From Achromobacter deleyi (GTDB lineage Bacteria; Pseudomonadota; Gammaproteobacteria; Burkholderiales; Burkholderiaceae_B): DNA of 64,000 bases. The position numbers were made by a program, and so were the translations under genes. A model generated the notes under the pieces. That model was not told where the DNA came from and did no database searches. It worked only from the letters and a program-made list of their open reading frames with translations. The stretch is from positions 124,001 through 188,000 of the forward strand of contig NZ_CADIJO010000007.1 of the NCBI RefSeq assembly GCF_902859705.1. Direction: 5' to 3'. This document shows, piece by piece, positions 9,570 to 18,283 of this stretch. The stretch's first letter is position 1, and every line of letters begins with the position of its first letter.

Positions 9570-10540
9570 TGCGAGGCTCCCACGCGGACACGGGGATCCA
9601 GGATGGAATAAAGGATGTCGACGAGCAGGTTGAGCACGATGAACATCGTGACGACGATCAGCAGGTAGGCGACCACCACCGGGCGGTCCAGCTTCATGAT
9701 GCTGTCGATGATGAGCTTGCCCACGCCGGGCCACGCGAAGATGGTTTCGGTGACGGTGGCAAAGGCAATCAGCGAACCGAATTCCATGCCTACCACGGTG
9801 ACGATGGGAATCAGGATGTTCTTGAGCACGTGCATGCCGATCACGCGGGATTCGCGCAGGCCCTTGGCACGCGCGAATTTCACGTAGTCCAGCGGCATGG
9901 TTTCGCGCACGCCGCTGCGGGTCAGGCGCACGATCAGCGCGATCTTGAACAGCGCCAGGTTCAGCGCCGGCAGGATCAGGTGGCGGATGCCGTCCCAGGA
10001 GGCCAGGCTGGTGCGCATGCCCAGGAATTCGCCGGTGGGGCCGCGCCCGGTGGAAGGCAGCCAGCCCAGCGTGACCGAGAAGATCAGCACCAGCATGATG
10101 CCCTGCCAGAAGTTGGGCAGGCTGAAGCCCAGGATCGATCCGGTCATGATGCCGCGGTCCAGCGCCGAATCGGGCTTCAGGCCCGCCACCAGCCCCAGGG
10201 GCAGGCCGATGGCCAGCGCCAGCAGCAGCGCCACGCAGGCCAGTTCCAGCGTGGCCGGCAGGCGTTGCAGGATCAGCTGGATGGCGGGCTGGTTGAAGAC
10301 GAACGAGTTGCCCAGGTCGCCATGCAGCGCGTTGGCGACGAACTTCAGGTACTGCTGGTACAGCGGCAGGTCCAGTCCCAGCGACTGCACGGCCTGCGCG
10401 ATTTCGGCGGGCGTGGCGTCGGCGGGCACCAGGATTTCAATGGGGTCGCCGATGGCGTAGACGCCGGCGAACACGATCAGCGACGTGATGGCCAGGATCA
10501 CCACGCTTTGGCACAACCGGCGGATGATGAAGGCGGTCAT
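9566..10540 (-). CDS. ABC importer permease, DppB type
   Basis: The 324-residue subunit starts at ATG 10540 with the typical MTAFIIRRL N terminus; longer in-frame starts would add an atypical basic leader. It carries the DppB/OppB signature of six membrane helices and a coupling loop RAKGLRESRVIGMHVLKN. It is the first gene of the transporter operon, 259 bases from the divergent LysR gene at 10800. No strong Shine-Dalgarno sequence is visible before the start. Confidence 0.92.
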   Translation of the reverse strand: MTAFIIRRLCQSVVILAITSLIVFAGVYAIGDPIEILVPADATPAEIAQAVQSLGLDLPLYQQYLKFVANALHGDLGNSFVFNQPAIQLILQRLPATLELACVALLLALAIGLPLGLVAGLKPDSALDRGIMTGSILGFSLPNFWQGIMLVLIFSVTLGWLPSTGRGPTGEFLGMRTSLASWDGIRHLILPALNLALFKIALIVRLTRSGVRETMPLDYVKFARAKGLRESRVIGMHVLKNILIPIVTVVGMEFGSLIAFATVTETIFAWPGVGKLIIDSIMKLDRPVVVAYLLIVVTMFIVLNLLVDILYSILDPRVRVGASQ

Positions 10541-10799
10541 GATGTGCCGTGGCGACAGGAATCGGGGAAGGGGGCGGCGCGCATCGGGGGCTCCTTGCCG
10601 GAAAAATCGGCGATATCGCGTATTGATTACGGATTCATGAATGGCGAGAATCCTTGATGGGCGGAATGTTCGATCCATCCCGCCGCGCTGGCAACCGTAT
10701 GCCAAGCCGGCATGCGGCTATGTGATTTACGAGAAATTTGGTGTTAACCCTAGGCCGCGCGCACTGCGGGCGGCCGCAATGCGGACCGTGCACGACAGG

Positions 10800-11756
10800 A
10801 TGAACTTCAAGCAGCTAGAGGCATTTCTGGCCTTCATGACCACGGGCTCGACGATCGAGGCGGCCCAGCGGCTGGGCGCGTCCCAGCCCGCCGTCAGCCG
10901 TCTTCTGAGCCAGTTCGAAGCCGACCTGGGGCTGCCGCTGTTCGTGCGGCGCAAGGGGCGCCTGCATCCCACTGCCGAAGCCGATTCGTTGCTGCCCGAT
11001 GTGCAGAACATGATCTCGGATGCCGAGTCGCTGCACCGCCATGTCAACCAGCTGCGGCTGGGCGGGCAGCGGCGCACGCTGATCCGGGTGCAGCTGCCCA
11101 GCACGGTGGCGCAGTCGGTCATGCCATCGGTGGCCGACGCGTTTCTGGCCGATCATCCCGACGTGGCGCTGGAAGTGCTGGTGGGCACCTATGAAGCCAG
11201 CGAGGTCGCGGTGCTGGGCCGCGAGGCCGACCTGGCGCTGGTGCGTTCGCCGCCCGTCAATTCGGGCCTGTCGATGATCTTGCGGCTGGCCACCGAAGCC
11301 GTCTGCGTGATGCCGCCGGGCCACGCGTTGCAGGCGCTGGACGAAGTCACCTCGGCCGACCTGATCGGCGTCGACCTGGTGCTGCTGGGCCGCCAGCGTT
11401 CGCTGCGCCAGCAGATCGACCAGGCCTTTCGCGCCGGGCGCATGATGCCGCAGATCAAGGCCGAGGTGCACTCGGTGGAAATGGCCTGCCGGCTGGCCGC
11501 GCAGGGCGTGGGGGTGTCGATCGTGAACGGCCTGTTTGCCGGCCTGTGCCTGGACATGGGCATCGAGCGCCGGCCGTTTCGCCCGCGCATCGATTACTAC
11601 GTGGGCATGGCCACACTGGCCGGGCAGCCGCCGCATGCGCTGGTGCCGGAATTGGCCGCGCGCATTCTTGCTGCCATGACGCAGCGCGCCGGGCCCGGCG
11701 CGTTCTCGGTGGTGCCGCCCGAACCGGGCGACGGGCCGCTTACGGCATCAGCCTGA
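10800..11756 (+). CDS. LysR-family transcriptional regulator
   Basis: The 318-residue protein has the N-terminal LysR helix-turn-helix (MNFKQLEAFLAFMTTGSTI, then GASQPAVSRLLSQFEADLG) and a C-terminal effector-binding domain. It is transcribed divergently from the dipeptide-type transporter operon, the usual position for its activator. The intergenic stretch contains GCGATATCGC at about 10610-10619 and ATTT-N5-AAAT at 10725-10737; either could be an operator. ATG 10780 is an alternative start, but the homologous N terminus begins at 10800. The last 17 bases overlap the convergent SDR gene. Confidence 0.9.
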   Translation: MNFKQLEAFLAFMTTGSTIEAAQRLGASQPAVSRLLSQFEADLGLPLFVRRKGRLHPTAEADSLLPDVQNMISDAESLHRHVNQLRLGGQRRTLIRVQLPSTVAQSVMPSVADAFLADHPDVALEVLVGTYEASEVAVLGREADLALVRSPPVNSGLSMILRLATEAVCVMPPGHALQALDEVTSADLIGVDLVLLGRQRSLRQQIDQAFRAGRMMPQIKAEVHSVEMACRLAAQGVGVSIVNGLFAGLCLDMGIERRPFRPRIDYYVGMATLAGQPPHALVPELAARILAAMTQRAGPGAFSVVPPEPGDGPLTASA

Positions 11757-12438
11757 GCAGCGCGGCAATCAACGCCCAGCGCCGCGTGACATAGACGCGC
11801 CGCTTGCGCAGCCGGATGGCGTGGGCGATCTGTTTGGCGGCCTTTTCAGGTGACGCCACCCAGAACAGGCCGCTGCCTTGCGCCATGGCGGTAGCCACGA
11901 ACCCGGGGCGCACATCGGTCACCGCGATCGGCAGCTTCAAGTGCCTGACCTTCTGCCGCAGCCCATCCAGGTAGTTCGACACGAACGCCTTGGAGGCGTT
12001 GTAGGCCGGCGCGGCACCGCTGCCGCGCAGCGCCGCCACCGACGAAATGCCCACCAGGTGCCCCTTGCGATGCAGGATGAAATGCCGCAGCGCGACGTTG
12101 GCCATGGCCGCGAAGCCGTGCACGTTGATGCCGATGGTGTCTGATTCTTTGTCCCAGTCCAGGTCCGTGTTCAGAAAGCCCACGCCCGCGCTGATGATGC
12201 ACAGGTCCAGGCCTTCCATGCGGGTGATCAGGTCGCGCAGCGCGGCCATGGCGTCGGCGTCGCGGGCCACGTCCAGCACCTGGGTGTGCACAGTCGTGCC
12301 CGGCAGTTCCGCGCGCAGGCTGTCCAGCAGTTCGCCGCGGCGGCCCGTGAGGCCCAGGGCGTAGCCTTCGTTGGCCAGTTGTTTGGCCAGGGCGCGGCCG
12401 ATGCCGGAGGTGGCGCCGATGATGATCGCTCGTTTCAT
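11740..12438 (-). CDS. Short-chain dehydrogenase/reductase
   Basis: The 232-residue Rossmann enzyme begins MKRAIIIGATSGIGRAL with the TG-x-x-x-G-x-G nucleotide motif (residues 8-14). The catalytic set is visible: Ser about 132-133 (GISSVAAL) and Y146-x-x-x-K150 (YNASK), with an NAG-like SAGVG segment before them. The C-terminal tail after KAAKQIAHAIR is basic (RLRKRRVYVTRRW), as in some membrane-associated SDRs. It catalyses NAD(P)-dependent oxidoreduction of an unknown substrate. The gene converges on and overlaps the LysR 3' end by 17 bases. Confidence 0.88.
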   Translation of the reverse strand: MKRAIIIGATSGIGRALAKQLANEGYALGLTGRRGELLDSLRAELPGTTVHTQVLDVARDADAMAALRDLITRMEGLDLCIISAGVGFLNTDLDWDKESDTIGINVHGFAAMANVALRHFILHRKGHLVGISSVAALRGSGAAPAYNASKAFVSNYLDGLRQKVRHLKLPIAVTDVRPGFVATAMAQGSGLFWVASPEKAAKQIAHAIRLRKRRVYVTRRWALIAALLRLMP

Positions 12439-12600
12439 GCGTGGGGTCGGTGGGACGGCAATAGGGGAAACGCCGATACAGTACGACGCAAACTCCGCGG
12501 GGTGCGGACACATGCAGGATACAGCGGCTTGTTGGAATGCAGGCTCTCAGTTGGCACGACGCCGTGCCTTTCCCCCCGCATGTCCCACAAGGAGCCCCTC

Positions 12601-13026
12601 ATGGCCAAACCGCTGGAAACCGTTCTGTACACCGCCCGCACCCACACCACCGGCGGGCGCGATGGCGCCGGCCGCACCGACGACGGCGCGCTGACGCTGC
12701 CGCTCAGCCCGCCGGGCTCGGGCCGCCCCGGCACCAACCCCGAGCAATTGTTCGGCATCGGCTATTCGGCCTGCTTCATCGGCGCGATGCAATTGGCCGG
12801 CGCCAAGCTGGGCATCCCCGTGCCGCGCGAGGTGGCGGTGGATGCCGAAGTGTCGCTGGGCAAGACCGATGGCGGCGCGACCTACGCGCTGGGCGTCAAC
12901 CTGCACATCTCGCTGCCGGGCCTGCCTGCGGAGCAGCAGCGCCAGCTGGTGGAAACGGCGCATCAGACCTGCCCGTATTCGGGCGCCATCCGCGGCAATA
13001 TCGACGTGGAATTCTCGATCGCCTGA
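12601..13026 (+). CDS. ohr: Organic hydroperoxide resistance protein Ohr
   Basis: The 141-residue length and sequence match Ohr rather than OsmC. The two redox cysteines lie in GYSACFIGAM (C58) and HQTCPYSGAIRGN (C124), and the N terminus (VLYTARTHTTGGRDG) is highly characteristic. Ohr reduces organic and fatty-acid hydroperoxides in the cytoplasm using lipoylated partners. A good ribosome-binding site (AAGGAG) precedes ATG 12601. No ohrR gene is adjacent, and I saw no clear OhrR operator in the 162-base upstream gap, so its regulator is probably elsewhere. Confidence 0.95.
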   Translation: MAKPLETVLYTARTHTTGGRDGAGRTDDGALTLPLSPPGSGRPGTNPEQLFGIGYSACFIGAMQLAGAKLGIPVPREVAVDAEVSLGKTDGGATYALGVNLHISLPGLPAEQQRQLVETAHQTCPYSGAIRGNIDVEFSIA

Positions 13027-13031
13027 TCGAA

Positions 13032-13054
13032 GGCTCAAGCCGACGGTTTGAGCC
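13032..13054 (+). terminator. Hairpin after ohr, inside the 3' end of the kinase gene
   Basis: GGCTCAA and TTGAGCC form a 7-bp stem with a 9-base loop, starting 6 bases after the ohr stop and followed by GTATTT. It overlaps the last codons of the convergent histidine kinase gene. The T run is weak, so it is only a candidate. Confidence 0.4.
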
Positions 13055-14354
13055 GTATTTCCGCTTCCAGCCCGCCGCCCTCGCGGTTCCTCAAGCGCAG
13101 TTCGCCATCCAGGATGGCCACCAGCTGCTGCGCGATGGCCAGGCCCAGGCCGGTGCCGCCGCTGTCGCGATTGCGCGAGCCTTCCAGCCGGTAAAACGGC
13201 TGCAGCACCGCCTGCAATTGATCATCGGGAATGCCGGGGCCGCGGTCCAGCACGCGGATCGACACGCCGCCGCCTTCGGCCGGACCCATGACCACCTCGG
13301 CCGCGCCGCCGAATTTCAGGGCGTTGTCGATCAGGTTGCCCAGCACCCGGCGCAAGGCGCGCGGCCGCGTCTGCCAGGGCGCGGGGCAGTGGCCTTGCAG
13401 CGTGACCGGCTTGCCGATGTCGGCGTAGTCGCACACCAGGCTGTCCAGGAAGGCATCCAGGTCGATGCGCACGGCCGGTTCGGTGGCGGCGCCTGCGCTG
13501 CGGGCATAGGCCAGGCCGTCGCGCACCAGCTGTTCGACTTCCTGCAGATCGTGCGTGAGCTTGTCGCGGTCGATCGAATCGTCCATGAACTCGGACCGCA
13601 GCTTCATGCGGGTGATCGGCGTTTGCAGGTCGTGCGAGATGGCGCCCAGGATCTGCATGCGTTCGGCCAGGTGGGCGGCGATGCGGTCCTGCATGGCGTT
13701 GAACGCGGCGGACGCCTGTGCCACTTCGGCCGGCCCGTCTTCGGCCAGGCGCGGGCTCTGGCGGTCGGGGCTCATGGCGTCGGCCGCGCCGGCCAGGTGG
13801 GTCAGCGGGCGTATCGCCAGGCGCACGGCCAGCCACGCGCACAGGATCAGCAGCGCCAGTTGCGCCGCCAGCACCACCGGCAGCCATACCGCCAGCGGCA
13901 TGATGGCCATGTGGATGTCCAGCGTGACCGGCTGCCCGTCGGCCAGCAGGGCGCGTACCTGGATGTGCTTGGGATCGTCGCCCACGGTGCCGAACGTCAG
14001 CGGGTAGGCGCCGTTCAGCGCCGTTTGGATCGAATCGCGCACGCCTTCGGCGGCCGGCGTCTGCAAGGGTCGGTCGAAATCGCCGGGACCCAGCAGGTAC
14101 TGGCGGTTGCTGCCGGCCAGGCGCGGCAGCCAGTCGGCGCGCTCGGCGGCGGGCAGGCGGTTCAGGATGGCCAGCGCCACCACCACGTCGCGCTCCAGGT
14201 TGTCCAGCATGACGCTCTTGGCGGACTGGTAGCGTTCGTAGAACAGCAGCGAGAACGACAGCGCGTGGGCCAGCACCAGGCCCACCAGGAAAATCAGGAA
14301 CAGCCGGCTGGCCAGGGTGCGAGGCCAGCGGCGCAGCGCCGGGACCCAGGCCAT
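13035..14354 (-). CDS. Sensor histidine kinase (EnvZ-like class)
   Basis: The 439-residue protein has a first membrane helix at about 17-38, a periplasmic segment of about 115 residues and a second helix at 154-176. A HAMP linker follows (IRPLTHLAGAADAMS). The H-box is ISHDLQTPITRMKL with the phospho-histidine near 241. The ATP-binding part has the N-box LGNLIDNALKFGG, DRGPGIPDDQL and GGTGLGLAIAQQL. It signals to the response regulator whose stop codon directly abuts this start. The stimulus is not evident; the periplasmic domain resembles no family I can name. Confidence 0.93.
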   Translation of the reverse strand: MAWVPALRRWPRTLASRLFLIFLVGLVLAHALSFSLLFYERYQSAKSVMLDNLERDVVVALAILNRLPAAERADWLPRLAGSNRQYLLGPGDFDRPLQTPAAEGVRDSIQTALNGAYPLTFGTVGDDPKHIQVRALLADGQPVTLDIHMAIMPLAVWLPVVLAAQLALLILCAWLAVRLAIRPLTHLAGAADAMSPDRQSPRLAEDGPAEVAQASAAFNAMQDRIAAHLAERMQILGAISHDLQTPITRMKLRSEFMDDSIDRDKLTHDLQEVEQLVRDGLAYARSAGAATEPAVRIDLDAFLDSLVCDYADIGKPVTLQGHCPAPWQTRPRALRRVLGNLIDNALKFGGAAEVVMGPAEGGGVSIRVLDRGPGIPDDQLQAVLQPFYRLEGSRNRDSGGTGLGLAIAQQLVAILDGELRLRNREGGGLEAEIRLKPSA

Positions 14355-15092
14355 CTACGGCGCCTCGGACACATCGACCTGCGCGGCGAACACATAGCCT
14401 TCGCTGCGCACGGTCTTGATGTACAGGGGTTCGCGCGCGTCTTCGCGCAGGCGCTGGCGCAGCCGGCTGACCAGCAGGTCGATCGAGCGGCCGAAGAAGT
14501 CGGCGTCGCGCCCTTGCGTCAGGTTCAGCAGCTGGTCGCGGTTGAGCACGCGCTGCGGGTGGTCCAGGAACACGCGCAGCAGCCGGTATTCGGCGCCGCT
14601 GAGCGACACGATGGTGCCTTCGGCGTCGAGCAGGTGGCGCGCGGTGGTGTCCAGCGTCCAGGTGCCGAAGCGGACTTCGCGGCCGGGTTCGGTGACCTGG
14701 AAATTGGGCGGCAGCATGCGGGTGCGGCGCAGGATGGCCTTGATGCGCGCCAGCAGTTCGCGCGCCACGAAGGGCTTGACCAGGTAGTCGTCGGCGCCCA
14801 TTTCCAGGCCAAGCACGCGGTCCATGTCTTCGTCGCGCGAGGTCAGCAGCAGGATGGGGGTGCGGCGGTGTTTGCCGGCGCGCAGCTCGCGGCACAGCAC
14901 CAGGCCGTCGTCGCCGGGCATCATGATGTCCAGCACGATCAGGTCGACGGTCAGGCTTTCGAGCAGCGAGCGCATCTGGCGGCCGTCGGCGGCCAGGGTG
15001 ACGTTCAGGCCGTTCTTCTTGAGGAAATTGCCGGCCAGTTCGCGGATCTCGCGGTCGTCGTCGACGATCAGGATGTGGTCTATGGGGTCCAT
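14355..15092 (-). CDS. OmpR/PhoB-family response regulator
   Basis: The 245-residue protein has a receiver domain with the acidic cluster at 11-13, phospho-acceptor D55 (IVLDIMMPG), T84 and K106 (LVKPF). A winged-helix effector domain follows (LSGAEYRLLRVFLDH, then DLLVSRLRQRLRED and KTVRSEGYVF). It is the cognate regulator of the kinase encoded with no gap downstream. A 61-base gap with a GGCCGT-CTG-ACGGCC palindrome separates it from the small gene upstream. Confidence 0.94.
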   Translation of the reverse strand: MDPIDHILIVDDDREIRELAGNFLKKNGLNVTLAADGRQMRSLLESLTVDLIVLDIMMPGDDGLVLCRELRAGKHRRTPILLLTSRDEDMDRVLGLEMGADDYLVKPFVARELLARIKAILRRTRMLPPNFQVTEPGREVRFGTWTLDTTARHLLDAEGTIVSLSGAEYRLLRVFLDHPQRVLNRDQLLNLTQGRDADFFGRSIDLLVSRLRQRLREDAREPLYIKTVRSEGYVFAAQVDVSEAP

Positions 15093-15153
15093 GGCTTACC
15101 CGTGCGGATGAAACGGAAGGGCCGTCTGACGGCCTTTCGACAGTGGGCTCATT

Positions 15154-15336
15154 CTACTCATCGGGTTGCTCGCGGCGGCGGGCCTGGCTGTTGTGGATCA
15201 GCTGGCAGGGGCCGGGCTGCACGGCTTCGGCGCCCAGGCCGCCGGCCAGCAATGCCAGCACGGCGAACAGGCGGCGCAGGCGCTTGCCGGCGGGCGGCTT
15301 TTTCGTGGAATCCAGGGGGAGGGGGGCGGCGGTCAT
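15154..15336 (-). CDS. Small membrane-anchored protein of unknown function
   Basis: This is a 60-residue frame with a proline-rich start, a positively charged patch (GKRLRRLF) and one hydrophobic helix (AVLALLAGGLGAEA) at about 23-37. A polar cysteine-containing tail follows. A GGAG ribosome-binding site sits 7 bases before ATG 15336. It lies on the same strand as the response regulator and kinase, so it could be a membrane accessory of that system. I recognise no family, and a chance frame is possible at this GC content. Confidence 0.42.
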   Translation of the reverse strand: MTAAPLPLDSTKKPPAGKRLRRLFAVLALLAGGLGAEAVQPGPCQLIHNSQARRREQPDE

Positions 15337-15516
15337 GGGGCGGCTCCAGCAGTGGTGTCCGGCACGTTATAGCGCCGCCCGCGGGGCGAAGTGTGTCGTA
15401 GTGTATGCAGGCCGGGGGGCGATACAAAACCGGTGAAAAAAGCCCGCTTGCCGGCACAGGACGGATACGCGGGGCGCGTCCAATGCGGTCATCGACATCG
15501 AACGGACCGCGGCATC

Positions 15517-16206
15517 ATGACCCTGATCAACACCCCTCTTGCGCTGGGCGCCGGCATGCTGACAGTGGCCTCGCCCTGCGTGCTGCCGCTGTTGCCCATT
15601 CTGCTGGGCAGCGCCGTCGAACGGTCGGGCCGGTGGCGGCCCCTGTGCATCGTGCTGGGTTTCGTGCTGGCGTTTTCGGGGCTGGGCATTGCGCTCAGCC
15701 TGCTGACCCATGCCGTCGAATCGGCCCAGGAAGCGGTGCGTTCGGTGTCGGTGGCGCTGCTGGCGCTGTTCGGCCTGGCGCGCATCTGGCCGCAACCCTA
15801 TGACTGGTTGGCGGCGCGGCTGGCGGGGCCGTTGCAGGGCGTGATCGGCCTGGGCGGCAAGGGCGGTGACGGCAATGCCGGTGGCTTCTTGCTGGGCATG
15901 TCGCTGGGCGCCGTGTGGACGCCCTGCGCCGGTCCGGTGCTGGCGTCGATCCTGGTGCTGGCGGCGCGTGCCGAAGACCTGGGGCAGTCCAGCCTGTTGC
16001 TGCTGGCCTATGGGCTGGGCGCGGGCATTCCCATGCTGGCGATCGCCTACGGCGGCAGCTTTGCCGCCGGGCGCGTGCGCGCCATCGCCCGCCATGCCGT
16101 GCGCTTGCAGCGTGCCTTCGGCGTGCTGCTGGTGGCCTCGGCCGCCGCCATCTATTTCCAGTATGACGTGCTGGCCTATGCCTGGATCAGCCGTCTGTTT
16201 TCCTGA
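15517..16206 (+). CDS. CcdA-family cytochrome c biogenesis/thiol-disulfide transporter
   Basis: The 229-residue membrane protein has about six helices and the two conserved cysteines of the CcdA/DsbD core: TVASPCVLPLLP (C21) and GAVWTPCAGPVLAS (C137). CcdA passes reducing equivalents from cytoplasmic thioredoxin to periplasmic thioredoxin-like partners. The likely acceptor is encoded 76 bases downstream. The start at ATG 15517 gives the normal short N terminus; the longer frame would add a non-homologous leader. Confidence 0.9.
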   Translation: MTLINTPLALGAGMLTVASPCVLPLLPILLGSAVERSGRWRPLCIVLGFVLAFSGLGIALSLLTHAVESAQEAVRSVSVALLALFGLARIWPQPYDWLAARLAGPLQGVIGLGGKGGDGNAGGFLLGMSLGAVWTPCAGPVLASILVLAARAEDLGQSSLLLLAYGLGAGIPMLAIAYGGSFAAGRVRAIARHAVRLQRAFGVLLVASAAAIYFQYDVLAYAWISRLFS

Positions 16207-16282
16207 CCCGACCGGGTCTTCGCTTCCCCCACCGAGTCCTCGCGTTCCCCGGGGTGCTCACGACCCTGCAAGGAGAGTCACC

Positions 16283-16822
16283 ATGATGTCCATACGCCTG
16301 CCCGCCCGCCGGGCCCTCGTTTCCGTCAAGCTGGCGCTGGCCGGCCTGCTGATCGGCTCGGCCGCCCAGGCCGCAGCCCCGGCGTCGGCCCCCGCGCCGG
16401 AATTCACCGGCATCCAGACCTGGCTGAACAGCGAACCGCTGACGCAGGCGGGCCTGCGCGGCAAGGTGGTGCTGGTCGACTTCTGGACGTACACCTGCAT
16501 CAACTGCATCAACACCCTGCCGTACGTGAAGCAGTGGCACCAGAAGTACAAGGACCAGGGCCTGGTGGTGGTGGGCGTGCACACGCCGGAATTTCCGTTC
16601 GAGCGCAGCACCAAGAACGTGGCGGACGCCATCAAGCGCTTCGGCATCGAATACCCGGTGGCGCAGGATAACCAGTACAAGACCTGGGACGCCTACCGCA
16701 ACCAGTACTGGCCGGCGTTCTACCTGGTCGACAAGCAGGGCAACGTCGTCTATCGCCATTTCGGCGAGGGGCGCTATGCCGAGACCGAGGCCGAGATCCA
16801 GCGTTTGCTGGCGCAACCGTAA
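16283..16822 (+). CDS. Periplasmic thioredoxin-like protein (DipZ/TlpA type)
   Basis: The 179-residue protein has a Sec signal peptide (cleavage near AAQAAAP). Its thioredoxin fold carries the redox motif as FWTYTCINCIN (C72 and C75), the form found in the periplasmic half of DipZ proteins rather than in DsbE. A strong AAGGAG ribosome-binding site precedes ATG 16283. The neighbouring CcdA is its likely electron donor, so the pair acts like a split DipZ/DsbD. Its client could be oxidised periplasmic proteins or peroxides; cytochrome c maturation is less likely because no ccm genes are present. Confidence 0.88.
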   Translation: MMSIRLPARRALVSVKLALAGLLIGSAAQAAAPASAPAPEFTGIQTWLNSEPLTQAGLRGKVVLVDFWTYTCINCINTLPYVKQWHQKYKDQGLVVVGVHTPEFPFERSTKNVADAIKRFGIEYPVAQDNQYKTWDAYRNQYWPAFYLVDKQGNVVYRHFGEGRYAETEAEIQRLLAQP

Positions 16823-16857
16823 GCGGCGCCATGGCGGCGGCTGGGCGGCGGGGGGGC

Positions 16858-16880
16858 GCCAAGGCAACCGCTGCCTTGGC
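16858..16880. terminator. Hairpin between convergent genes
   Basis: A perfect 9-bp stem (GCCAAGGCA/TGCCTTGGC) with a 5-base loop lies between the thioredoxin-like gene and the oppositely oriented ArsB-type gene. It has no T run. Its symmetry and place suit a shared transcript end. Confidence 0.5.
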
Positions 16881-16907
16881 TATCCGGGTCAGCCCGGCGC
16901 GATGCCG

Positions 16908-18170
16908 CTAGCCGCCCGCCAGCGCCAGGGCCAGCAAGGCGCCCAGCAGCGCGGGTGGCATCACCAGCGCGCCCAGCTTCAGGAAGGCGAGGCCGCTGAC
17001 GTGCTGGCCTTCGCGCCGCACGGCGATCAGCCACAGCAGCGTGGCCAGCGAGCCGGTGATGGACAGGTTGGGCCCCAGGTCCACGCCGATCAGCAGCGCG
17101 CCGGTGGTCTGCGCGGGCAGGTGGGCGATCTGGCCGACCGAGCCGGCGATCAGGCCCGCGGGCAGGTTGTTGATCAGGTTGCTGGCCAGTGCGGACACGA
17201 TGCCGGCGCCCCACAGCGACTGCCCGGCGGACTGGCTGGCCAGTTGCACCAGCGCGCGCGATAGCGCGTCGATCGCGCCGCTTTCGGCCAAGCCTTCGAC
17301 CAGCACGAACAGGCCCGCCACCATCGGTAGCACGCCCCAGGCCACGTGGCGCAGCACCGGCATCGGGCTGATGCGCTGGCGCAGGTGGATGCCCGCCGCG
17401 GTGGCCAGGCCGGCGATGAAGGTGGGCAGGCCCAGATCGGCATTGAAGGCGGACGCCAGCATCAGCACCACGGCGGTCAAGAGGATGCCCAGGCCCGTCA
17501 GGCGAGCCCCGGCGCCCAGCGGCTGCGCGGCGATGTCGGCCCGCAGCGGCTGGCGCAACGCCTCGCGCTGGGTAAAGCGCAGCACCAGGTAGGTCAGGGC
17601 GATGGCAGCCACCGACGGCAGGGTGAACTGCCGCAGCCAGTCGAGCAGCGGCGGCATCTGGCTGCCGTACACCACCAGGTTGGCGGGGTTGGAAATCGGC
17701 AGCACGAAGCTGGCGGCGTTGGCAATGAAGGCGCAGATGAACAGGTAGGGCAGTGGGCGTGCGCCGGCCGCCTTGGCCGCGGCGTATACGGCGGGGGTCA
17801 GCACCACGGCGGTGGCGTCGTTGGACAGGAACACGGTGACCAGGATGCCCACCAGGAACACCAGGTCGAACAGCCGCCGCGCCGAGCCGCGGGCGTGGCG
17901 CGCGGCCACCATGGCCAGCCAGTCGAACAGCCCCTGCTGGCGGGCCAGTTCGGCCAGCACCATCATGCCGATCAGGAACAGGTAGACGTCCAGCCCCTTG
18001 CCGACCGCGCCCAGCGCCGCCTGCCAGGGAATCAGGCCGGTCGCCGTGACCAGCAGGGCCGCGCCGCCCGCCCAGACGTACTCGGGCAGGTTGCCGGGGC
18101 GCAGCAGGATGCCGACGATCGCCAGGGCGGAAATGGCCCAGAGGGCAAGGGTGGCGTCGGAAAAGGGCAT
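16908..18170 (-). CDS. ArsB/NhaD-type ion transporter (SLC13-like, ArsB family)
   Basis: The 420-residue protein has about 11-12 membrane helices. The family motifs are FLSNDATAVVLTPAV and LPISNPANLVVYG in the first half and ALASNLINNLPAGL in the second, the inverted-repeat arrangement of ArsB and related anion transporters. ArsB expels arsenite from the cytoplasm. Related members carry other anions or exchange Na+ and H+. No arsR or arsC gene is adjacent, so an arsenic role rests on resemblance only. It stands alone between the redox pair and the protease gene. Confidence 0.8.
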   Translation of the reverse strand: MPFSDATLALWAISALAIVGILLRPGNLPEYVWAGGAALLVTATGLIPWQAALGAVGKGLDVYLFLIGMMVLAELARQQGLFDWLAMVAARHARGSARRLFDLVFLVGILVTVFLSNDATAVVLTPAVYAAAKAAGARPLPYLFICAFIANAASFVLPISNPANLVVYGSQMPPLLDWLRQFTLPSVAAIALTYLVLRFTQREALRQPLRADIAAQPLGAGARLTGLGILLTAVVLMLASAFNADLGLPTFIAGLATAAGIHLRQRISPMPVLRHVAWGVLPMVAGLFVLVEGLAESGAIDALSRALVQLASQSAGQSLWGAGIVSALASNLINNLPAGLIAGSVGQIAHLPAQTTGALLIGVDLGPNLSITGSLATLLWLIAVRREGQHVSGLAFLKLGALVMPPALLGALLALALAGG

Positions 18171-18283
18171 CGGAACGGCAACGGCAGGACGGGGAAGCCC
18201 GGATTATCGCCCGCCCGGGCGTTCAAGCGTGAGCCTGCCGACCGGCAGCCAGGCGGCCCGTTGCCGCCGTACGACGGTCGGCG

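Noticed and set aside
12439-12600. An OhrR operator upstream of ohr
   Set aside because: No TACAATT-type inverted repeat is visible in the gap; only a scattered TACAGTAC was seen, which is not enough.
12537-15401. A 954-codon open frame on the plus strand
   Set aside because: It is antisense to the histidine kinase and response regulator genes, which have complete motifs. Its translation is low in complexity with no recognisable domain: a high-GC shadow frame.
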